Shown: positions 32,649-38,694 of the stretch, in pieces
How positions within the stretch are numbered: position 1 is the first letter of the stretch
Layout: every line of letters starts with the position of its first letter
Source: Anaerolineales bacterium
Lineage (GTDB): Bacteria; Chloroflexota; Anaerolineae; Anaerolineales; UBA4823
NCBI GenBank assembly: GCA_016932955.1
Contig: JAFGBV010000020.1
Coordinates: forward strand, 1 to 38,694
DNA: 38,694 nucleotides
Direction: 5' to 3'
Notes under the pieces: generated by a model
Database searches by the model: none
Seen by the model: the letters and a program-made list of their open reading frames with translations, nothing else
Told to the model about the DNA's origin: nothing
Made by a program: the position numbers and the translations under genes

Positions 32649-33691
32649 CGCTTAAAAGCCTTAATTCTATTTATAAAATCAATTGCCTGCGCTTCTTCCG
32701 GCCACATATTCCCCTCTTGCCAGGTCATATTACATATCCAGTGACCTGGGCACTCATGTACTGCCCAGTCTGCGAAAGCATAACTGATCTCGCAAATCAC
32801 AGGCTTGCCATCTTTATACAAGAAATCATAAGCCATTGATTGGAAGTTGCCGCTCTCTGAAACCCGAAATGCAATCTCCAAACAAAGCGGGTCAACCAAT
32901 GAAGGATCAAATTCAATCAAACCGCTACCTGATGCTCGAAAATCGCCCGGCCGGTTCATACGTCGAAAAGCAAATGCTCGCTCCCCAATAATTGTCACTC
33001 GTGTGTCAAAGTGATTGTTCGGTAAGAACTCTTGAAAATACGCATATCCCTTCTCGGGTCTCCAGAACCAGGAATCGGGCAATGGTGGGTAAAGCCCTTG
33101 CACAACATAGCGGATAGATCTCCGCATCCGCAATAAAGTATCACGAATTATCGAACGAGCCCCACCCCGCAGGTGCTGAAATTCATTGAAGCTGTTAGGG
33201 AAAATACCTCGCCAAAATGAACGCTTAACTAAAGCCTTCGCCTCTGCTTCTGTATTGATTTTAATAACATTAGCCGATGCGGCACCAGAAGACAATTTAA
33301 AAACAACTGGGTAAGGTGCAGTTTGCGCCCACCGAAGGGCACTTTTGTAATCCCAAAATAGCCAGGCCTGAGGAACTGGCGCCATTAATGCATCCAACAA
33401 GTAATATTGGGCTATTTTCTCATCATAATGCCAGGCAGTGCGACTATCTGGGAAAACAGGAACTTTCAAGTAGTGCTCAATGGTATATAAGATTCTTTGC
33501 GCAGACTGCTTGTAGTGTGGCGAATGCGCCCAGCGCCACATAACCCCATCACACGCTGCAGCTTGCTCAAGAGCATCTGCAGCAAGCAAATCTATAAATC
33601 TTACCTCAACACCATGGGCGCGCAAAACTTCAGCCCACTTATCAGAATAGCTTTCTGCGCCAATCAAATCCGGATGTACACCAATGATCAT
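32642..33691 (-). CDS. ATP-grasp domain protein in the glycan locus
   Basis: 349 residues from ATG 33691 (AGGAA upstream); an in-frame start at 33736 is possible. The N-terminal part (MIIGVHPDLIGAESYSDKWA) looks like a pre-ATP-grasp domain. The ATP-grasp core has VVFKLSSGAASANV (129-142, Lys132 and the small-residue loop), YFQEFLPNNHFDTRVTIIG (218-236), RMNRPGDFRASGSG, and AYDFLYKDGKPVICEISYAF, with metal ligands likely Asp289 and Glu301. Such enzymes join a carboxylate to an amine through an acyl phosphate. In a glycan locus the likely jobs are adding an amino acid to an amino sugar or uronic acid. No carrier or partner gene is obvious. Confidence 0.8.
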   Translation of the reverse strand: MIIGVHPDLIGAESYSDKWAEVLRAHGVEVRFIDLLAADALEQAAACDGVMWRWAHSPHYKQSAQRILYTIEHYLKVPVFPDSRTAWHYDEKIAQYYLLDALMAPVPQAWLFWDYKSALRWAQTAPYPVVFKLSSGAASANVIKINTEAEAKALVKRSFWRGIFPNSFNEFQHLRGGARSIIRDTLLRMRRSIRYVVQGLYPPLPDSWFWRPEKGYAYFQEFLPNNHFDTRVTIIGERAFAFRRMNRPGDFRASGSGLIEFDPSLVDPLCLEIAFRVSESGNFQSMAYDFLYKDGKPVICEISYAFADWAVHECPGHWICNMTWQEGNMWPEEAQAIDFINRIKAFKRC

Positions 33692-33757
33692 TGTAGTTTT
33701 TCCTGCACAGGAACTACCATCACCAAATCTCCTCAAGCTGTGCCCCTGTGTTTTCGA

Positions 33758-34423
33758 CTAATACGTGTAGATGCTCTCGCCGTCCATCTCAAGTTGCTCC
33801 ACCGGGTAATCGGCCGGCAGCACAAACTGCGGTTCAATCGTGCGGACGACGCGCGCTGGAGCTCCAGCCAGCAGACTGAAGGGAGGGTAATCGCCTGATG
33901 TAACGACTGAGTAGGCAGCCACAATACAACCTTCGCCCAAACGAGCACCTTTCAAGATTAACGCCCCTAAGCCAATCCAATTGTAATCGCCAATTTGAAT
34001 TGGCTCTGGCCGATCCTGCACGCGTGAACGCAAGCGGGCAAGCTCAAGCGAGGTAACATGCCCATGGGCATCAAGCACCTGCGACCCAGCTGCAAACAGA
34101 CACAACCGGCCAATCTCAATATGCGACCAGGCATGCACACAGCAACCGTGCAACCGGCTGCCTTCACCTATGTGAATGAGTGCATCAGGCCGGTCTGCTA
34201 GCAGTGTAACCGGGATGCTCATCCCCGCATGATAGCCATACGGATCAGAGTTCAGCACTACCTGCGGGCCACAGATAATTTGTGCGCCGGGCACCACCTT
34301 TACGCGCGGCACGCCCAACACCCGACAACCATCACCAAACTGCACACCATCTGGAGGTTGGAAGGATTGATGCTCCTGGCTCAATCCCCGATGTAGTAGC
34401 CACTGCATTAACTTGCGGATCAA
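33758..34423 (-). CDS. Hexapeptide-repeat acyltransferase
   Basis: 221 residues from a TTG at 34423, chosen because AGGAG lies about five bases before it and its TTGA overlaps the previous stop; the ATG at 34408 is an alternative. Repeats run from about 30 to 190: VQFGDGCRVLGVPRVKVVPG, AQIICGPQVVLNSD, IHIGEGSRLHGCCVHAWSHI, EIGRLCLFAAGSQVLDAHG, YNWIGLGALILKGARLGEGC and VVTSGDYPPFSLLAGAPARV. The DAHGH loop may carry the catalytic histidine. It likely O- or N-acylates a sugar of the polymer. It differs from the one at 27006-27575, so at least two acylation steps are encoded. Confidence 0.9.
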   Translation of the reverse strand: MIRKLMQWLLHRGLSQEHQSFQPPDGVQFGDGCRVLGVPRVKVVPGAQIICGPQVVLNSDPYGYHAGMSIPVTLLADRPDALIHIGEGSRLHGCCVHAWSHIEIGRLCLFAAGSQVLDAHGHVTSLELARLRSRVQDRPEPIQIGDYNWIGLGALILKGARLGEGCIVAAYSVVTSGDYPPFSLLAGAPARVVRTIEPQFVLPADYPVEQLEMDGESIYTY

Positions 34424-35184
34424 ACGTTCTCCTGTTTACGTGCCAAAACAAGAGCGGTGGGGGAATACCAGCGGCTGGATTTCCCAGTTCGGTGGATTAA
34501 AGCTGACAAACCAAGTATGAGTGGAAAAAATGGACGACGCCTACGGCGTATGCCCGGCTCATCCGGAGAGAACCATAAGTCCATCTCAGCAGCATAGGTG
34601 GCGACCAGAATCTGGTTACCAGGGCATCGTTGCACAGACTGGCGCAGGGCTTTCAGGTTCATGATAGCTAAGTTATGCGTTTCCAGTACGCCGCGCAGGC
34701 GCTCTGGCGTAAAGAATAGCCAGCGAGCCAATTTTTGCACGGGCGTCATGGTGGGCACAGTCAGCAGCAGTAGGCCGCCAGGGCGCACCAGCGCCCAATG
34801 TTTTTCAACCACAGTCTGGTAGTTGCCAAAATGTTCAATAAAACCACACGAGTAAACCAGGTCATAGTGCGCCTCGGTTTGCCAGGTCAGGAAATTGGTC
34901 TGGATAAATTCGGCAGCTACGCCTCGGGCGTTAAAAGCGCTCTGCACTTCGGTAAGGCGCGGCGAAAAGTCCAGACCGCTGCATCGATAATGGTACTGCT
35001 CTGCCCAGAAAAGCAGCATCCCGCCCGGCACCACACCGATTTCGAGACAACTGGCTGAATTAGGCAGAGGTAGATGGCTACGCACATGGCACAGCCAAGA
35101 CGGCGCAACACCTGAGAGAGAACCAAAAGGCGCATGGTGTGCGAGCCAGAAGTTCTCATCCGTAAGCGGCTGGCTAACGGTCAT
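34420..35184 (-). CDS. SAM-dependent methyltransferase, class I
   Basis: 254 residues from ATG 35184, which overlaps the stop of the short ORF before it as ATGA; longer in-frame starts (35202, 35220) overlap that ORF further. Motif I is CLEIGVVPGGMLLFWA, a variant of the usual E-x-G-x-G-x-G that is known in this subgroup. GLDFSPRLTEVQ (acidic residue binding ribose), DLVYSCGFIEHFGNY (motif II), and LVRPGGLLLLTVPT follow. The C-terminal part, with RRRRRPFFPLILGLSALI, is basic and somewhat hydrophobic, suggesting membrane contact. The substrate is probably a sugar or chain end. The acyltransferase overlaps its stop. Confidence 0.87.
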   Translation of the reverse strand: MTVSQPLTDENFWLAHHAPFGSLSGVAPSWLCHVRSHLPLPNSASCLEIGVVPGGMLLFWAEQYHYRCSGLDFSPRLTEVQSAFNARGVAAEFIQTNFLTWQTEAHYDLVYSCGFIEHFGNYQTVVEKHWALVRPGGLLLLTVPTMTPVQKLARWLFFTPERLRGVLETHNLAIMNLKALRQSVQRCPGNQILVATYAAEMDLWFSPDEPGIRRRRRPFFPLILGLSALIHRTGKSSRWYSPTALVLARKQENV

Positions 35185-35390
35185 TTCACTAAATTTGGTA
35201 ACCATGTTGATGAGCCACAACCAATTTCTAAGATACTATCAAGTTTTACCTGGTCTATGCTACTTAAAAGTGCTTGCTCAAAAATAACTGACAAGTAATC
35301 TTGAGGTGACCAACCAGCGATAATTGACGCAGCTTGCGCCTGATAACGCTTTGTCCAATGTTCTGAGGAGGTAAGATCAGTCGGATACAT
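35181..35390 (-). pseudogene. Truncated methyltransferase N-terminus
   Basis: A 69-codon frame with a normal-looking start reads SSEHWTKRYQAQAASIIAGW, then ILEIGCGSSTWLPNLVK, and stops. This is an intact SAM motif I (E-I-G-C-G-S-S) with nothing after it. The rest of the fold is missing, and an intact but different methyltransferase starts within its stop codon. It looks like a gene cut by recombination. It could still be translated and couple the next gene. Confidence 0.7.
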
Positions 35391-35409
35391 TTCAATTCTC
35401 AGAAAATGG

Positions 35410-36648
35410 CTAATTGGTTATTTGCATAGATATTTCAGGTAACAGCAAAGAATCTGGGGCTACATATTCGCCCTTCCCATCAGCATCAATTATCAATTCA
35501 CAGGCATGTTGCCATAATACAGTATAGTTACCATGATGTTCATTTCGTAAGCCAATATCAATAAATAATTTTTGTTGAGCAAGCGCTGCCTTCTCGACAA
35601 CAAAATCCACTCGCCAGTGCGTATTTTGCGCTTGTTGGGTGCGGTCAAGCACATCATCACCCCGAATAGCAAATAACTTTAACGCTTCTGTAGTATAGAA
35701 TGACACATCTATTCTTGGACATACCACTGGGATTATGCTCTCTATAAGCAGAGAGAATTTAATTGGCGAAAGGTTTTTCCAAACCACTATTCCATCTACC
35801 ACTTTATTATTTACCAACAAGGTTATATCTCGGTATAGGTCACTTATGTAAGTGGGACCGTTTTTTCCCTGTGCACACAATTGCTCAAGATACAATTCTA
35901 CAACTCGTTTTGCTTTTTCATCTGCGATCACCTTCCCATTACCAAGCAAAACACCACGATCGCAAATTTTTTGAATTGCATTCATATTGTGGCTAACAAA
36001 AAAAACTGTTCTTCCAGATCTCGCTACATTTGCCATCTTTCCCAAACATTTATTTTGAAAAGCCGCATCCCCCACCGCCAGCACCTCGTCCACCAGCAAG
36101 ATCTCCGGCTCCAGGTGGGCGGCCACGGCAAAGGCCAGGCGCACGTACATGCCGGAAGAATAGCGCTTCACCGGCGTATCCAGGAACTTCTCGATCTCCG
36201 AGAAAGCCACGATCTCATCGAACTTCCTGTCAATCTCGGCCCGGCGCATGCCCAGGATGGCCCCATTCAAGTAGATGTTCTCTCGCCCGGTCAGTTCGGG
36301 GTGAAAGCCCGTGCCCACCTCCAGCAGCGAACCCACGCGGCCGTTGATCACCGCCCGCCCGCTGGTCGGCTCGGTGATGCGCGATAGGATCTTCAGCAGG
36401 GTGGATTTGCCCGCCCCGTTGCGGCCAATAATGCCCACCACCTCGCCGCGCTTCACATCGAAGGAAACATCCTTCAGCGCCCACAGAGTATCATCTGCCT
36501 GAGCGGCCGATCTGCCCACCCGCAGACGCTGAATGGGCGCTTTCAGCCCCGCCACCAGTTGGTCGCGCAGCGTATCGTGGCGCTGCTGTGCATGGCCTAA
36601 CTGGTAGCGCTTGGAAAGATTTTCAACCCGAATGGCAACATCATCCAT
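35410..36648 (-). CDS. wzt: Glycan-export ABC transporter ATPase with C-terminal domain (Wzt/TagH class)
   Basis: 412 residues. The nucleotide-binding domain covers about 1-250: Walker A GRNGAGKST (75-83), signature SSGM (164-167), Walker B ILLVDE (183-188) and H-loop His220. The signature surroundings, RYSSGMYVRLAFAVAAHLEP, and AVGDAAFQNKC are typical of polysaccharide exporters. Residues 255-412 form an extra beta-rich domain, which in Wzt binds the modified glycan end. The DNA changes sharply near 36055: GC-rich before (residues 1-198) and AT-rich after, so the C-terminal half appears to be swapped in. It works with the permease at 37790-38641. Confidence 0.94.
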   Translation of the reverse strand: MDDVAIRVENLSKRYQLGHAQQRHDTLRDQLVAGLKAPIQRLRVGRSAAQADDTLWALKDVSFDVKRGEVVGIIGRNGAGKSTLLKILSRITEPTSGRAVINGRVGSLLEVGTGFHPELTGRENIYLNGAILGMRRAEIDRKFDEIVAFSEIEKFLDTPVKRYSSGMYVRLAFAVAAHLEPEILLVDEVLAVGDAAFQNKCLGKMANVARSGRTVFFVSHNMNAIQKICDRGVLLGNGKVIADEKAKRVVELYLEQLCAQGKNGPTYISDLYRDITLLVNNKVVDGIVVWKNLSPIKFSLLIESIIPVVCPRIDVSFYTTEALKLFAIRGDDVLDRTQQAQNTHWRVDFVVEKAALAQQKLFIDIGLRNEHHGNYTVLWQHACELIIDADGKGEYVAPDSLLLPEISMQITN

Positions 36649-36658
36649 AAATAATACC

Positions 36659-37786
36659 TCAGGCCCGCAGCAGCCCAGCCCGTTCCAGCTCGCTGCGGGC
36701 AGCCAGGCTCTGGTCGCGGCCCAGGCCCTGCGCCTGCTGCACCAGCCGGGCCAGCCCCTGCGCCAGGCTCACCTGAGGGTAGTAGCCCAGCAGGCGCTGC
36801 GCCTTCTCCAGGTCGGCGGTGCAGTGGCGGATATCGCCCACGCGCGCCAACCCCACCACCTGTGGCTGCAAGGGCGAGCCTTCGGCCTGCGCCAGGTTTT
36901 GCGCCAACTGCAAGATCGTCACCGCCTGCCCCGAGCCAATGTTGTACACCCCCGCCGGGCAGGCCTCTTCCCCTGCCAGCATGCAGGCCCGCACCACATC
37001 GGCCACGTTCACAAAGTCGCGCGTCATCCCCCCATCTTCGTAAATCTCGGGGGCGTGCCCATTGCGCAGGTGCTGCAAGAAAGTGGTTAGGATGCCGGTG
37101 TAGGGGTTAGAAAGCGACTGGCGCGGGCCATAAACGTTGAAAAAGCGCAGGAGCACCGCCGGGAGGCCATAGGCCTGGCTGAAGCACGCCACCATCTGCT
37201 CCTGAGCGTGCTTGGTGACGGCGTACATCGAACCGGGGTCGGGGGGCAGGCTCTCAGGCGTGGGAGCCGGCTGCACAAGCCCCTGGCACTGCGGGCAGGT
37301 CACTTCCCATTGGTGCGCATCCAGTTGGGCCGGGGCACGCACCGGCGGATGTACTATTCCGCAGCCAAGGCAGATGTAGGCCCCCTCCCCATACACCGCC
37401 CGGGACGAGGACAACACCAGGCGTTTCACCGTGTGCTTTTCGTTGGCCAGGATATCCAGCAGGTTGGCTGTCCCCTGCACGTTGACCTCGAAATATTTGC
37501 CCACCTGGTACATCGACTGCCCCACGCCGGTAGCTGCCGCCAGATGATAGACCACATCCACACCGTGCAGGGCGCTGGCCAGTGCGGCGCGGTCGCGCAC
37601 ATCTCCGCGCAGGCACTCAACCCCGGCAGCCAAGTAGGTCGGCCATTCGCCGCTCGGTCCGTGCACCTGCGGCTCCAGGTTATCGAAGATGCGCACGCGG
37701 CATCCCAGTCCCAGCAGGGCATCTGCCAGGTGCGAGCCGATGAACCCGGCCCCTCCTGTGATCAAGACAGTGTTAGTTGTCGCCAT
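36659..37786 (-). CDS. NAD-dependent NDP-sugar epimerase with zinc-ribbon insert (dTDP-rhamnose 4-epimerase-like)
   Basis: 375 residues. Rossmann motif GGAGFIGSH (11-19), Asp35 at the end of the second strand, SSSRAVYGEG (126-135) with the catalytic serine, and the Tyr188-X3-Lys192 pair in MYAVTK. Between them lies an insert of about 50 residues with two Cys-x-x-Cys pairs (Cys139/Cys142 in CLGC and Cys164/Cys167 in CPQC), a zinc ribbon. The same insert is known in dTDP-L-rhamnose 4-epimerase-like proteins, which suggests a 6-deoxyhexose product, though NDP specificity is unproven. It sits between the permease (3 bp gap) and ATPase (10 bp gap) of the exporter and shares their high GC. Confidence 0.88.
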   Translation of the reverse strand: MATTNTVLITGGAGFIGSHLADALLGLGCRVRIFDNLEPQVHGPSGEWPTYLAAGVECLRGDVRDRAALASALHGVDVVYHLAAATGVGQSMYQVGKYFEVNVQGTANLLDILANEKHTVKRLVLSSSRAVYGEGAYICLGCGIVHPPVRAPAQLDAHQWEVTCPQCQGLVQPAPTPESLPPDPGSMYAVTKHAQEQMVACFSQAYGLPAVLLRFFNVYGPRQSLSNPYTGILTTFLQHLRNGHAPEIYEDGGMTRDFVNVADVVRACMLAGEEACPAGVYNIGSGQAVTILQLAQNLAQAEGSPLQPQVVGLARVGDIRHCTADLEKAQRLLGYYPQVSLAQGLARLVQQAQGLGRDQSLAARSELERAGLLRA

Positions 37787-37789
37787 AGA

Positions 37790-38641
37790 TCAGATAATGT
37801 CCGCAAACGAGCGCTCGGTGCGGCGGAAGAAAATGAGGCCACTCAAAAAGGCCAGCAGCGCGATGGTGATGGAGATGTAAAAAAGCGGTCCCGGCGGTTG
37901 GGCATCGGCCAGGCGTTCGCCCAGCAAGGCCCAGCGAAAGCCCTCCGTCACGCCGGTCATTGGATTGAGGGCGAGCAGAAAGCGGAAGCGCTCGGGGATC
38001 AGCGTGGCGGCGTAAATCACCGGCGTGGCATACATCCAGATCTGGATCAGGAAGGGCACCAGGTAGTTCACATCGCGGTAACGCACGTTCAGCGCTGAGA
38101 GCCACAGGCCAAAGCCCAGCGCCGTCAGCATCGCCAGCAGCAGAAACGCAGGCAGGAGCAGGATATTGAGTGTCACCGGGATGCGGTAGATCAGCATCAT
38201 CACGCCCAGGATCACCAGGGAGATGGCGAAATCCACCAGGTTGGAGAACACCCCGGCGATGGGGATGATCAGGCGCGGGAAATACACCTTGGTCACCAGG
38301 TTGGCGCTGTTCACCACGCTGGTGGAGGAGCGGTTCAGCGAGCCGGCGAAGTAGTTCCAGGGCAGCAGGGCGGCGAAATAAAAGATGGGATAGGGCACTT
38401 CGCCGGAGGGCACTTTGAGCAGCACACCGAAGAGCAGGGTGGAGATGAGCATGGTGACCAGCGGCTGGAGGATCACCCAGGCCACGCCGAGGGCGGTCTG
38501 CTTGTAGCGCACTTTGATGTCGCGCCAGACGAGGAAGTAGAGCAGCTCGCGGTACTGCCACAAGGCGCGCAGCTGCAGGTCGAGCCAGCCGCGGGAGGGT
38601 TGGATGATGACTTGGTGTTGGAGGGAGATTTCGTCGGTCAT
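37790..38641 (-). CDS. wzm: Glycan-export ABC transporter permease (ABC-2, Wzm/TagG class)
   Basis: 283 residues with six hydrophobic helices. The start is followed by an amphipathic region, LQLRALWQYRELLYFLVWRD, then IKVRYKQTALGVAWVILQPL, the family's hallmark at the first helix. YPIFYFAALLPWNYFAGSLN, NSANLVTKVYFPRLIIPIAG and LNPMTGVTEGFRWALLG are also standard. With the ATPase it carries lipid-linked or complete glycan across the membrane. No ribosome site precedes the ATG (the mRNA there reads CTTCCCTCC). The upstream 53 bp are AT-rich and may contain the operon promoter, but the window ends there. Confidence 0.94.
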   Translation of the reverse strand: MTDEISLQHQVIIQPSRGWLDLQLRALWQYRELLYFLVWRDIKVRYKQTALGVAWVILQPLVTMLISTLLFGVLLKVPSGEVPYPIFYFAALLPWNYFAGSLNRSSTSVVNSANLVTKVYFPRLIIPIAGVFSNLVDFAISLVILGVMMLIYRIPVTLNILLLPAFLLLAMLTALGFGLWLSALNVRYRDVNYLVPFLIQIWMYATPVIYAATLIPERFRFLLALNPMTGVTEGFRWALLGERLADAQPPGPLFYISITIALLAFLSGLIFFRRTERSFADII

Positions 38642-38656
38642 GGAGGGAAGTTTGCC

Positions 38657-38683
38657 ACGAATTACACTAATTTTACGAACTAT
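38657..38683. repeat. Degenerate 9-bp tandem repeat at the right edge
   Basis: ACGAATTAC, ACTAATTTT and ACGAACTAT are three consecutive 9-mers with a shared ACnAAyTAy pattern, directly upstream of the export operon. The minus strand reads ...TTAGTGTAATTCGTGGC. It may be the end of a dispersed intergenic element or an A/T-rich promoter region. The window stops too soon to tell. Confidence 0.35.
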
Positions 38684-38694
38684 GTGTTTGGAAA

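Noticed and set aside
37208..38098. A 296-codon open frame on the plus strand across the epimerase and permease
   Set aside because: It is antisense to two clear, well-conserved genes in GC-rich DNA. Its protein is low-complexity (His, Gln, Arg) without any motif, so it is a shadow.
37773..38561. A 262-codon open frame on the minus strand within the permease
   Set aside because: It is the same DNA as the permease in another frame, rich in Ala, Arg and Pro. The permease frame carries all family hallmarks.
1..38694. CRISPR arrays, tRNA or rRNA genes, transposases
   Set aside because: No regularly spaced direct repeats, cloverleaf-type sequences with T-loop consensus, or transposase motifs were seen on either strand.

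Overview
This 38.7 kb window reads as a chromosomal segment from a Chloroflexota bacterium, most likely class Anaerolineae. That is an inference. It rests on a lipoprotein with a long Pro/Thr/Glu-rich linker after its lipobox, a DUF2142-type membrane protein with a large extracytoplasmic beta-rich loop, an ECF sigma factor followed by a small one-helix membrane protein, and a GDP-heptose-type glycan pathway. No rRNA, tRNA, CRISPR array or insertion sequence was seen. Base composition is mixed: GC-rich at the right end (about 36.06-38.64 kb) and AT-richer in several glycosyltransferase genes (16.6-17.6, 27.6-33.7 and 35.4-36.05 kb). This suggests a mosaic surface-glycan locus.

Left flank (1-4.1 kb), housekeeping and regulation: the end of a CPBP-family membrane protease; a DEAD-box RNA helicase with an extended -10 promoter and a terminator-like hairpin in its leader; a phospholipase/carboxylesterase-type hydrolase overlapping a small membrane protein; an unrecognised conserved-looking helical protein; a strong bidirectional terminator; and an ECF sigma factor with a downstream membrane-anchored partner.

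Main locus (4.2-38.64 kb): nearly all genes lie on the minus strand, so transcription runs from the right edge leftwards. It starts with an ABC-2 glycan exporter (permease, zinc-ribbon SDR epimerase, ATPase with a C-terminal domain). Next come a broken and an intact methyltransferase, an acyltransferase, an ATP-grasp ligase, two GT4 enzymes, a GT2, a membrane-anchored Asp-box protein, and a second acyltransferase. A block of GT4/GT2 genes around an O-antigen ligase/Wzy-like polymerase follows. After that are a GT-C membrane enzyme, another GT4, a remnant of a glycosyltransferase, and a polyprenyl-phosphate sugar transferase. The heptose genes come next (HddA-like kinase, GmhA-like isomerase, NDP-sugar epimerase, and a GmhB-like phosphatase on the opposite strand). 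The locus ends with a Wzc-like tyrosine kinase with seven consecutive tyrosines, a flippase-like membrane protein, a WecB/TagA/CpsF transferase, a low-molecular-weight tyrosine phosphatase, the DUF2142 protein and a glycosidase-like lipoprotein.

Together the genes suffice to start a lipid-linked sugar, extend it, modify it (acylation, methylation, possible ATP-grasp amide ligation) and export it. Components of both export schemes (Wzm/Wzt-type ABC, and Wzc/Wzy-type) sit side by side. No canonical Wzx flippase and no HddC nucleotidyltransferase is visible. Many junctions are ATGA, TAATG, GTGA or TTGA overlaps, which points to translational coupling.
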